From contig CAWKEY010000044.1 of assembly GCA_963848675.1 (NCBI GenBank), positions 1 to 64,000 of the forward strand: a stretch of 64,000 bases of DNA, written 5' to 3'. Positions 18,232 through 25,384 of the stretch are shown here, piece after piece. Within the stretch, counting starts at the first letter, position 1; the number at the start of each line of letters is the position of its first letter. A program made the translations under genes and the position numbers. The notes below the pieces were generated by a model. That model was not told the origin of the DNA and did no database searches. It worked only from the letters and a program-made list of their open reading frames with translations. Source of the stretch: CAWKEY01 sp963848675. GTDB lineage: Bacteria > Pseudomonadota > Gammaproteobacteria > Methylococcales > Methylomonadaceae.

Positions 18232-20154
18232 ATGACCGTTGAAGCAAAAAAAGAAACCCTAGGCTTTGAAACTGAAGTTAAACATCTTCTGCATTTGATG
18301 ATCCATTCCTTGTACAGCAACAAGGAAATCTTTTTGCGGGAGCTGATTTCCAACGGCTCTGATGCGGCCGACAAGCTGCGTTTTCAGGCGCTGTCCAATG
18401 ATGGCCTGTATGAAGGCGATAGCGAACTGAAAATTCGCCTGGAATACGATAAAGAAAAACGCACCATTACCATCATCGATAACGGCATAGGCATGACTCG
18501 TGAGGAAGTGCAGGAGCATATCGGCACCATCGCCAAATCCGGCACCAAACAGTTTTTTGAAGCCCTCACAGGCGATCAGGCCAAAGACAGCGAACTTATC
18601 GGCCAGTTCGGCGTCGGCTTTTATTCGGCGTTTATTGTCGCTGATAAAGTCACCTTAACCACGCGCAAAGCCGGCGCCGACAAGAGCGAAGGCGTGCGCT
18701 GGGAATCGGCCGGGGAGGGCGATTACACGCTGGAATCGGTTGAAAAAGCAAAACGCGGCACCGAAATCGTCCTGCATCTGAAAGAATCAGAAAGCGAATT
18801 TCTGGACGGCTACCGCATCCGCGGCATCGTCAGAAAATTCTCCGATCATATTTCCCTGCCTATCGTCATGGACAAGGAAGTCATGCCATCCATGGCTGAA
18901 GAAGGCGAGGAAGAAAAACCCGCTGAAATCGTTGAAGAGACCATCAACAGCGCTTCGGCTTTATGGACCAAAGCCCGTCAGGATATTTCAGAGCACGACT
19001 ACCACGAGTTCTACAAACACGTCGCGCACGATTTTCAGGATCCGCTGACGCATGTGCATAGCAAGGTGGAAGGCGCCAACGAATATACCTTGTTGCTTTA
19101 CGTGCCTTCGCGCGCGCCCTTTGATCTGTGGGATCGCGATGCCAAACACGGCGTAAAACTGTACATCCGCAAAGTATTTATTACCGATGATGCCGAACAA
19201 CTCATGCCGCGTTATCTGCGCTTTATCCGCGGCATTATCGACGCCAGCTCACTGCCGCTGAATGTATCTCGCGAAATTCTGCAACAAAGCAAGCAAATCA
19301 GCACCATCAAATCCGGCGCCGTTAAAAAAGTGCTGGGTATGCTGGAAGCGCTGGCCAAAAATGAGCCGGAAAAATATGAAACCTTCTGGTCCCAGTTTGG
19401 ACCCGTCATCAAAGAAGGCCCGATCGAAGATCACGGCAACAAGGAACGCGTGGCCAAACTGCTGCGCTTTGCCTCCACCCATAACGACAGCGCCAAACAG
19501 GATGTCACCCTGGAAGACTATGTCAGCCGCATGAAAGAAGGCCAGGACAAAATCTACTACGTCACCGCGGACAGCTACTCGGCGGCCAAAAACAGCCCGC
19601 ACCTGGAAATCTTCCGTAAAAAAGACATCGAAGTGCTGCTGTTGTCTGACCGTATTGACGAATGGCTGGTTGGCAGTCTGGACGAATTCGACGGCAAGCA
19701 CTTGCAGTCAGTCGCCAAGGGTCAGTTGGATCTGGGCGCTCTGGATAGCGAAGAAGACAAACAACAGCAGGAAGAAATCAACAAGGATTTCGAAGCCGTG
19801 CTGAAACAAATCAAGGACGTACTGGCCGATAAAGTCAGCGAAGTGCGCCTGAGTCATCGTCTGACCGAATCGCCTGCGTGTCTGGTTTCCGATGTATACG
19901 GCATGAGCCTGCACATGGAACGCATCATGAAGGAAGCGGGCCAGCCGATGGGTTTTGGCAAAAAACCCATTTTTGAAATCAACCCGAACCATGCGCTGGT
20001 GACACGCATGAAAGCCGAACAGGACGATGCGCGCTTTGCCGACCTGACTCATATCCTGTTTGATCAGGCCATTCTCGCAGAAGGCGGCCAGCTCGAAGAT
20101 CCCGCCGCGTTCGTGCATAAGCTGAATGGCTTGCTGCAGGGCTTGCTGCACTAA
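18232..20154 (+). CDS. htpG: Chaperone HtpG (Hsp90)
   Basis: Bacterial Hsp90, a cytosolic dimeric ATP-dependent chaperone. The 640-residue product has the GHKL ATPase domain with ELISNGSDAADKLR, IDNGIGM and GQFGVGFYS, the middle domain with LPLNVSREILQ, and the C-terminal dimerisation domain. An AGGAA ribosome site precedes ATG 18232. A sigma-32 promoter is upstream and a strong terminator downstream, so it is a single-gene heat-shock unit. Confidence 0.97.
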   Translation: MTVEAKKETLGFETEVKHLLHLMIHSLYSNKEIFLRELISNGSDAADKLRFQALSNDGLYEGDSELKIRLEYDKEKRTITIIDNGIGMTREEVQEHIGTIAKSGTKQFFEALTGDQAKDSELIGQFGVGFYSAFIVADKVTLTTRKAGADKSEGVRWESAGEGDYTLESVEKAKRGTEIVLHLKESESEFLDGYRIRGIVRKFSDHISLPIVMDKEVMPSMAEEGEEEKPAEIVEETINSASALWTKARQDISEHDYHEFYKHVAHDFQDPLTHVHSKVEGANEYTLLLYVPSRAPFDLWDRDAKHGVKLYIRKVFITDDAEQLMPRYLRFIRGIIDASSLPLNVSREILQQSKQISTIKSGAVKKVLGMLEALAKNEPEKYETFWSQFGPVIKEGPIEDHGNKERVAKLLRFASTHNDSAKQDVTLEDYVSRMKEGQDKIYYVTADSYSAAKNSPHLEIFRKKDIEVLLLSDRIDEWLVGSLDEFDGKHLQSVAKGQLDLGALDSEEDKQQQEEINKDFEAVLKQIKDVLADKVSEVRLSHRLTESPACLVSDVYGMSLHMERIMKEAGQPMGFGKKPIFEINPNHALVTRMKAEQDDARFADLTHILFDQAILAEGGQLEDPAAFVHKLNGLLQGLLH

Positions 20155-20167
20155 ACGGAAGTTGAAA

Positions 20168-20197
20168 AAGGCCGGAGCTGATCCGGCCTTTTTTTTG
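20168..20197 (+). terminator. Intrinsic terminator of htpG
   Basis: AAGGCCGGA (20168-20176) and TCCGGCCTT (20182-20190) form a 9-bp stem with a 5-base loop, followed by a run of T. It lies 13 bases after the htpG stop. Confidence 0.93.
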
Positions 20198-20231
20198 CCA
20201 GGGAATAAGGTTTCTGTGATCAATCTCAGAA

Positions 20232-20310
20232 GTAGGGTACGCACCGCGTACCATTTTCAAAGCGTTCGAGTGAGATAAAGCTCAAAAAAGGTACGCGGTG
20301 CGGACCCTAC
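20232..20310. repeat. REP-like inverted repeat, 21-base arms
   Basis: The arm starting GTAGGGTACGCACCGCG (20232-20252) is repeated inverted at 20290-20310 with one mismatch; 37 bases lie between. Both arms resemble the dispersed GTAGGGT-(GC-rich)-ACC elements of many proteobacteria. It stands between the htpG terminator and the integron. Confidence 0.7.
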
Positions 20311-20445
20311 CAGGCTCAGTTGTTGAGTAACCCTGGAAAGGATTTTCACCGGAGAAGAGATTACTTTGGCTTTTGATGCAGCTCGTCCTGTGAACAAATC
20401 GGCAAGAGGCCATCTTTTGCAATTGCAAAAATCCAATTTTGGCTA

Positions 20446-20473
20446 AACGTTGTAGGATGAACGTTGTAGGATG
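20446..20473. repeat. Tandem 14-base direct repeat
   Basis: AACGTTGTAGGATG occurs at 20446-20459 and again immediately at 20460-20473. The second copy runs into the long inverted repeat that follows, so it may be a target duplication made when that repeat arose. Confidence 0.7.
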
Positions 20474-20564
20474 ATGATATGGACTCCTCTTTTCTCCGTT
20501 ATAAAAATTGTTGGTGCATTTTTATGACACGTGGAAGGGAGAGGAGTCCATATCATCATCCTAC
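20466..20564. repeat. Long palindromic element, 25-base perfect arms
   Basis: The arm at 20466-20490 (starting GTAGGATGATGATATGG) is repeated exactly inverted at 20540-20564. The 49-base middle pairs partly as well (ATAAAAAT with ATTTTTAT), so the whole 99 bases can fold into one hairpin. It carries no gene and looks like a miniature inverted-repeat element. It lies 12 bases from the attC site. Confidence 0.75.
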
Positions 20565-20576
20565 GGCCCTGGAAGC

Positions 20577-20659
20577 GCCTAACGTTTGAGTTAAGGGGTG
20601 CGGAGCGAGCGGACAAAGCCCGCTTGCGGAGCGTCCATTTGGGGAACGATGCGTTATGC
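20577..20659 (-). other. Integron attC site
   Basis: Read on the minus strand, an 83-base imperfect palindrome runs from GCATAAC (20659-20653) to GTTAGGC (20583-20577). The latter fits the integron core GTTRRRY exactly and is preceded by TTAACTCAAAC, close to the L' box of known attC sites such as those of aadA and aacA4. The centre is GC-rich and can pair. It follows the stop of the minus-strand cassette gene by 12 bases, the usual place. Confidence 0.85.
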
Positions 20660-20671
20660 GTTTCCGTCAGA

Positions 20672-20887
20672 TTATTTATTGATCTCGACGCTTCCAGATA
20701 CATCCGAATCAATGTGCCCACCTTGAACCCGCACCAATGGAATTTGTACCATCTCGACTTTCTTGCTGCGAACATTCTCGATCGTAAATGGAACAGGCGT
20801 CTTCAAATAGAGGCCGACCAGAACGATTGCAATTACCGTGAGAACCGCGCATTTGTAAAACTCCAAGATGCGTGCCAATGGTGTCAT
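20672..20887 (-). CDS. Small membrane protein in integron cassette
   Basis: A 71-residue protein of unknown function with one hydrophobic segment (about 10-27, CAVLTVIAIVLVGLYL) and a short polar tail, probably anchored in the inner membrane. ATG 20887 is chosen because GGGGG lies 5 bases upstream; ATG 20902 is an alternative that almost abuts the stop of the upstream gene at 20904. It is the last gene before the attC site, so it shares a cassette with the 200-residue gene. Confidence 0.6.
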   Translation of the reverse strand: MTPLARILEFYKCAVLTVIAIVLVGLYLKTPVPFTIENVRSKKVEMVQIPLVRVQGGHIDSDVSGSVEINK

Positions 20888-20903
20888 AGCTACCCCCTTC
20901 ATT

Positions 20904-21506
20904 TCAGAAAAAAACGTCGCCTGTATATTGAATTTCTAATAACTCTCCGAGACCTGTCTTTACTTCAACCCGTTCGCCATCTTCTCCACGCTCATCTGAA
21001 GTGTTTATGGCTTGAACCTTCGCCACCACAGCTACGCCATTGTTGAAACCGGAATCGGTGAACAGCTTAGGGTGCTTTGCAAGGAATGGGGCAATGAGCG
21101 CCTTTGGTGCATGAAGAGAAAGCCTCAACTCAGTGGCAAACATGGGGGCTGAAGTAAACAGGCCTCTCTCCATTTGCATCAGATAGTCGCCTCCAACTCC
21201 CGATGATATGTCCTTGATTGAGCCTATAAACAGAATGGGCCGATCACCTTGCCAGAGTTGTTCTAGCTCAATGGTGAGAACAGGTGACATGCGATAGTTC
21301 TCATCTTTGCTCAGACGCTTGTCCCAATTTGTAACCGCGTTGCTGTCCGCCGCCATTTTCGACACGACTGTTTTGGTTTCCTGTTCCACACGGTGTGTCT
21401 CTGCTCTCTGTGCGTCGCGTTTCGCTCTGTCGTCAAGAAGCTTGTTCACGAAAAATACGCCGATTGCGACGGCAACGACAATCCATATGAACTTGGTTAT
21501 TTTCAT
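20904..21506 (-). CDS. Membrane-anchored protein in integron cassette
   Basis: A 200-residue protein of unknown function. An N-terminal membrane segment (about 5-22) is followed by a charged coiled-coil-like stretch (25-60) and a soluble domain that would face the periplasm. The start lies 10 bases after a GTTATGC core (21523-21517), the normal position for a cassette gene. Together with the 71-residue gene it forms a two-gene cassette. No family was recognised. Confidence 0.68.
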   Translation of the reverse strand: MKITKFIWIVVAVAIGVFFVNKLLDDRAKRDAQRAETHRVEQETKTVVSKMAADSNAVTNWDKRLSKDENYRMSPVLTIELEQLWQGDRPILFIGSIKDISSGVGGDYLMQMERGLFTSAPMFATELRLSLHAPKALIAPFLAKHPKLFTDSGFNNGVAVVAKVQAINTSDERGEDGERVEVKTGLGELLEIQYTGDVFF

Positions 21507-21516
21507 CGATCAAAAC

Positions 21517-21536
21517 GCATAACGTTTAAATTATGC
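21517..21536 (-). other. Degenerate minimal attC between two cassettes
   Basis: On the minus strand the 20 bases GCATAATTTAAACGTTATGC lie between the stop of the HEPN-like gene and the start of the next gene. The ends pair (GCATAA/TTATGC), and TTTAAACGTTATGC resembles the L'-R' half of the attC at 20577-20659. The central part of a normal attC is missing, so this looks like a collapsed site that fuses two cassettes. Confidence 0.6.
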
Positions 21537-21537
21537 C

Positions 21538-22035
21538 TCATTCCGCAGGGTACAACCAGTCGATGACTTGCAGGCGAAACTTTTCTAGTGCGTCGCTAGC
21601 TATGGCGAGGCGCTGAAGATCGTCGTCAAATGCCTCCGGCTGGAGTTCCTCATCCGTTTCCTCACGTTCGCCCTTTTTGCTGCGAAGCTTTGAGTTGGTA
21701 CGTATCAGACCTTCTTTTCCGTGAACGTTTAGCCAGGAGTTGTACCTTGAGTGAACCAGATCGTTGCGGCGTTCCCCGAGTTTGCCAAGCTCCACCATGA
21801 GATTGTGAAACTCAGCTTTCGCTTCAGCCCGTGTGTTTTTTCGAAGATCGACGAAGCTTGCGAATAGGACGTCTGCGGTATTGAGCCTCTTGCTGTATTC
21901 AAGGTCGTTTGCGATGATTCGTATGACGCCATCGTCCGTGTCGGCCATCAGTACGAGCAAGTTGTTTACCGCACCTTCCAGATGCTGGAAGGTGACAATG
22001 AATCGACCAAGTTGATGGTAAGCGGTAGTGCTCAT
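21538..22035 (-). CDS. HEPN-like protein in first integron cassette
   Basis: A 165-residue, mostly helical cytosolic protein. RNDLVH at residues 90-95 fits the R-polar-x3-H signature of HEPN ribonucleases, preceded by a long helix, as in HEPN families. Some HEPN proteins are toxins or defence nucleases, but no antitoxin is visible and the overall family was not recognised. ATG 22035 lies 7 bases after a perfect GTTAGGC core, so this is the first cassette next to the integrase remnant. Confidence 0.6.
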   Translation of the reverse strand: MSTTAYHQLGRFIVTFQHLEGAVNNLLVLMADTDDGVIRIIANDLEYSKRLNTADVLFASFVDLRKNTRAEAKAEFHNLMVELGKLGERRNDLVHSRYNSWLNVHGKEGLIRTNSKLRSKKGEREETDEELQPEAFDDDLQRLAIASDALEKFRLQVIDWLYPAE

Positions 22036-22042
22036 TGATGAG

Positions 22043-22103
22043 GCCTAACGTAAAGTAGACACCTTTTTAGGTAAATATTAATTCTAAACCGCCGGTGCAT
22101 AAC
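22043..22103 (-). other. attI-like region with two integron cores
   Basis: On the minus strand GTTATGC (22103-22097) is followed 47 bases later by GTTAGGC (22049-22043), which is the core beside the first cassette gene. The segment lies between the cassettes and the divergent intI remnant, where attI belongs. The two cores may be an attI plus a tiny cassette without a gene, because ACCTAAA near 22075 could be a degenerate partner for GTTAGGC. Confidence 0.6.
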
Positions 22104-22129
22104 GCCATACCAGCAATCAGTCAGTCTGA

Positions 22130-22141
22130 ATACTATAGTAT
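22130..22141. promoter_or_regulatory. 12-base palindrome in the intI-attI spacer
   Basis: ATACTATAGTAT is a perfect palindrome midway between the attI-like core and the intI remnant start. This is where the divergent integrase and cassette promoters are expected. It could be an operator or overlap a -10 box (TATAGT); it does not match the LexA consensus. Confidence 0.35.
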
Positions 22142-22165
22142 CCAATTATTGATAGCAATCTTCTT

Positions 22166-22276
22166 ATGCAAAATACAAATACACCTCCAAAGCTCCTGGA
22201 TGAAGTCCGCGACCGTATCCGCGTCAAGCGCGTAGGATGTGCTGAACGCAGTGAAGCGGATCAATATCCTTCATGA
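22166..22276 (+). pseudogene. intI: Truncated integron integrase (intI) remnant
   Basis: ATG 22166 opens a 36-codon frame whose residues 7-21, PPKLLDEVRDRIRVK, match the N-terminus of integron integrases (PP.LLDQ.R.RIR..HYS). After codon 21 (22228) the match stops at a repeat-like sequence and the frame ends at 22276. All catalytic residues are gone, so the integron cannot mobilise its own cassettes. The orientation, divergent from the minus-strand cassettes, is the standard integron layout. It is too short for routine gene finders. Confidence 0.75.
22230..22276. repeat. GTAGGATG-type repeat at the intI breakpoint
   Basis: Right after the intI match comes CGTAGGATGTGCTGAACG and so on, which resembles dispersed intergenic repeats of proteobacteria. 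The GTAGGATG motif also starts the palindromic element at the other end of the integron (20466). The repeat probably marks the deletion or insertion that cut intI. Confidence 0.5.
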
Positions 22277-22327
22277 GTTGTGAAGCTTGTGTTAGCAGCT
22301 TTATCCTTTTTCGGGAAAATTTAATAT

Positions 22328-23391
22328 ATGACCGATTTTCTCAGCATCGACGGTTCCTACGGCGAAGGCGGCGGGCAAATTCTGCGCAGCACGCTGAGCC
22401 TGGCAGTCATCACCGGGCGTCCGGTGCGCATCGAGAACCTGCGTGCGAACAGGAAAAAGCCGGGGCTGGCGGCGCAGCATCTCACTTCGGTGCGGGCGGC
22501 GGCGATGCTCTGCGATGCCGAACTGAAGGGTGCGGAACTTGGCTCGCAAACGCTGCAATTCATCCCCCGCAAGCCGGTTCGGGCCGGCGATTACTTCCTG
22601 GACGTGGCCGAGGCACGGGAAGGCGGCAGCGCCGGCTCGGTCATGCTGGTGCTGCAAACTCTGCTATTGCCGCTGGCGCTGGCCGCGGGCGGCTCCAGCG
22701 TCATTTTGCGCGGCGGCACGCACGTTGCCATGAGCCCTTCCTACGATTACGTGCACGATGTCTGGCTGCCCATGCTCGCCCGCATGAGCGTGCGCGCCGA
22801 GCTTTCCCTCACGCGATCCGGCTGGTTTCCGGTGGGGCAAGGAGAAGTGAGGCTGCGCATTGCGGGATCGGCGAAATTGCGGACTCTGCGCCTGAAACAG
22901 CGCGGTCCGCTGCGTGCGAGTTACCGGACGCGCGCTAGCCGCCAATCTGCCCGCTCATATTAGCGAACGCATGGCTGCCCGCGCGCGTGATCTGCTGGAG
23001 CAGGCAGGACTGGCGGCGGATATCGAGACGGCTGTTTTGAAAGCATCCTGCCCCGGCGCCGGTTTGTATCTGACCGCGCATTATGAAAACAGCCTGGCTG
23101 GCTACGGTGCCCAAGGACAACGCGGAAAGCCCGCCGAGCAAGTCGCCGAGGAAGCCTGTTCCGCGCTGTTGCAACACTATCGATCAGGCGCGGCCCTGGA
23201 ACAGCATCTCGCCGATCAGTTGATCCTGCCGGCCGCCTTATGCCGGGGCGAATCCGTGTTCAGCGTCGAGCGCATCAGTCCGCATCTGGTCACCAACGCC
23301 TGGGTGGTTGAGCGCTTTCGGACTGGCGCGGATAGATATCGCCCCGGCCGCCGACGGAACCGGTTTCGTCAAAATCCTTGCCAGCCGTTAA
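22328..23391 (+). pseudogene. rtcA: RNA 3'-terminal phosphate cyclase, two frameshifts
   Basis: RtcA converts RNA 3'-phosphate ends to 2',3'-cyclic phosphates. The N-terminal part (DGSYGEGGGQILRS, RANRKKPGL, RGGTHVAMSP) is in frame from ATG 22328. One extra base near 22911-22917 shifts the frame, and translation continues as RVTGRALAANLP in the next frame. A second extra base near 23316-23319 shifts again, and the true C-terminus reads GLARIDIAPAADGTGFVKI to the TAA at 23389. The active-site His region (ISPHLVTN) is kept. Total span is ~354 codons, near the usual ~340. Either the gene is dead or the assembly has two indels. It is visibly GC-richer than its neighbours, which suggests transfer. 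Confidence 0.85.
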
Positions 23392-23398
23392 CGCACTC

Positions 23399-23650
23399 AT
23401 GATTCCCATTCAAGAGCTCCTGCATCGCATCCTCTGGGATCCGGAATTCGGCCGAAGCGAATTCGTCATCGGTTATTACGATCGCATCGAGCGCGAAATC
23501 ATCCGCGTGCCGTTTCGCGAAATCAGATTTCCAAAGGACGGCCCGGGCCTTTTCGAGCTGTTCGATCACGAGGGACAGCGGCATACCATTCCCTTGCACC
23601 GGGTCAAGTCGGTTTACAAGAACGGCGAGTTGATTTGGCATCGGGACTGA
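23399..23650 (+). CDS. MJ1316/DUF504 RNA-end domain protein
   Basis: An 83-residue stand-alone DUF504 (MJ1316) protein: IPIQELLHRILWDP at the start, then GYYDR, VPFREI and the C-terminal IPLHRVKSVYKNGELIWHR. This domain has been proposed to recognise cyclic RNA ends in RNA repair systems. ATG 23399 lies 7 bases after the reconstructed rtcA stop and has no ribosome site of its own, so it depends on translation of rtcA. Pairing with a cyclase fits an RNA-repair role. Confidence 0.82.
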   Translation: MIPIQELLHRILWDPEFGRSEFVIGYYDRIEREIIRVPFREIRFPKDGPGLFELFDHEGQRHTIPLHRVKSVYKNGELIWHRD

Positions 23651-23778
23651 AGCGAGGCGGCGCCTAAATCGCTACGCCGCCTCCCTGAATTTACAATTGA
23701 TCTGCTAGGGTGGTTATAATAAGCTGCTAATTTATATCCGTAACTGGCCCTGTTTTCATAAAGCACAAAAAAATTGTC

Positions 23779-24291
23779 ATGAATTTATTACTCAAATACC
23801 TTGGACTTTGTTGGTTCAGAAATAATCCGGCAGATCTCGTTCCGCCCAAATCGTTCATGTGGAAAGTGGTGGCCTTCTACCTGGTTTCAGGCATCATTGT
23901 TGAAAGCCTGATCGCCGATCCTGCCGATGGCACGCTCGAAGTCTTGCTGAGGACATTCATGGCTTTTTCGTCCATCGCTGTGTTTTTGCTGGTCGTCAGA
24001 AAATGGGGGTATTTCAATCAGTTATTCACTGCCATTTTTGTCTGCGAAAACTTTATTATGACGCTGGCAATTGCCGCCGAGGCGCTCGATTTTACGATGG
24101 TGATTAACCATGTGGAAAACCGGGAAGAGATATCCATCGCTTTAGGGACGTTATTAGTCGGATGGTATATATCGATTGTAAGTTACGTTTTTCGACAATT
24201 TTTTTCCTACAAAATGACTGTCAGTATTATTTTTGCGGTTAGCTATTTTGTTTTAACTTACGGCCTTCCGATGATGTTTATGGACATCTAA
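23779..24291 (+). CDS. Multi-pass membrane protein of unknown function
   Basis: A 170-residue protein with four to five hydrophobic segments (about 28-45, 55-75, 82-102, 120-138, 145-166). No catalytic motif is visible. Part of the layout resembles Yip1-type small membrane proteins, but this is not a firm family assignment. It stands alone with its own terminator at 24357. Confidence 0.65.
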   Translation: MNLLLKYLGLCWFRNNPADLVPPKSFMWKVVAFYLVSGIIVESLIADPADGTLEVLLRTFMAFSSIAVFLLVVRKWGYFNQLFTAIFVCENFIMTLAIAAEALDFTMVINHVENREEISIALGTLLVGWYISIVSYVFRQFFSYKMTVSIIFAVSYFVLTYGLPMMFMDI

Positions 24292-24356
24292 AACCCGCTG
24301 GGTGAACACAAGGATTCGTGTAATCTTAAAGCGAAACTTCACCGATGCCAGAAACG

Positions 24357-24384
24357 AAAAAGCCGGATAATATCCGGCTTTTTT
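24357..24384 (+). terminator. Intrinsic terminator after the membrane protein gene
   Basis: AAAAAGCCGGAT (24357-24368) pairs perfectly with ATCCGGCTTTTT (24372-24383) around a 3-base loop and ends in T. The flanking A and T runs would let it work in both directions. Confidence 0.92.
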
Positions 24385-24702
24385 CTGCTTGTTAGGTTTT
24401 CATGGCATTCAATCTGATTTTCCGAAATATGCTCATAAGCTTGCCAGCAGGGTTGAAACCATTTCGAAATAGCCGTTAAGCAGGCTGGACAGTAATTCCA
24501 TATAAGCCGACTCCAGGGTTTGCAGAGGCTGCTCCAGCAGCAGGGTTCGCATACAAGAGCAGGAGTTAGTGTAGTAATGACGGAGTAAAATAGAAATGTG
24601 GCATATTGCCGCGCGTCAATATGTCGCCAAAAATGACTGGCTTATCGCGTGAGGGGAGGGTTAAAACTGCAATACAGTGGAAGTTGGATTTAAAACCGGT
24701 AC
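24385..24702. other. Gap before the PilZ gene with one possible tiny frame
   Basis: No established gene is seen. A 39-codon minus-strand frame (24552-24433) begins MRTLLLEQPLQTLESAYMEL and would form a leucine-rich amphipathic helix, but it has no ribosome site and no known family. It would lie downstream of the PilZ gene on the same strand. I give it low weight. Confidence 0.25.
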
Positions 24703-25152
24703 TTATTTGAATTTTAATTTATTCTGCGTTTTGACCAAATAATCACCCAGTTCGTTATAGGGGAGGTCAAATTTTATCCCGTACTCATAGTCTGATGTAG
24801 TCGACTTCCTGACTACTTGGGCTTTGATCCTGAATGTTTGTTCAGATTTGAATTTAAGCCCCAAAATTATTTTGGTATCGATTTTAAGTTTTTTGTCAGT
24901 GGAGATTAATGCGCCTTTACTGCTGATATCGAGCAATTCTACTGAAACCAGACGGCGAAAAAAATTAAATCCGAAACTGGTAAAAATGTCGATTTTATAA
25001 AAAATCGCTTTGATGTCGTTCCTTATGAAACGGGTTGCAAGGCGTTGATTAATAAAGGTGCTTTCAGACGCATCGGGATCAAAGCTCAATATCTCGGGAT
25101 CAAAGCGCAATATCTCATCTAAAATATCGTAAATATCTTTAAAATCACTCAT
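24703..25152 (-). CDS. PilZ domain protein
   Basis: A 149-residue cytosolic protein with a PilZ fold. It has the N-terminal arginine motif (RFIRND, about 41-46) and LDISSKGA, the D/N-x-S-x-x-G motif, both needed for c-di-GMP binding in the family. The first ~35 residues are an acidic extension. It is divergent from an HD-GYP gene that would degrade c-di-GMP, so both may act in one local signalling circuit. The target is unknown. Confidence 0.78.
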   Translation of the reverse strand: MSDFKDIYDILDEILRFDPEILSFDPDASESTFINQRLATRFIRNDIKAIFYKIDIFTSFGFNFFRRLVSVELLDISSKGALISTDKKLKIDTKIILGLKFKSEQTFRIKAQVVRKSTTSDYEYGIKFDLPYNELGDYLVKTQNKLKFK

Positions 25153-25384
25153 GGACCGGAACTGGAAATTAATAGGCTAGCTAAGTATTGACTGTTGACC
25201 AATAAATTACAAATATCGGTTGAGCAAAGCATAGCTTAAAATTGGCTGCTCACCAGCTAAAAGTTCTGGCCTCGACTGGGCGGGCGTGGAGCAATGAGCG
25301 ATAATCCTGGACTATACTTTACTTCGATCTGGCACTTGACGCTTTTGTTGCCTAGCAATTTTGCAGAATTTTAGTGGTAAATTT

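Noticed and set aside
19249..19701. Minus-strand open frames inside htpG
   Set aside because: HtpG is certain; these frames come from its codon bias.
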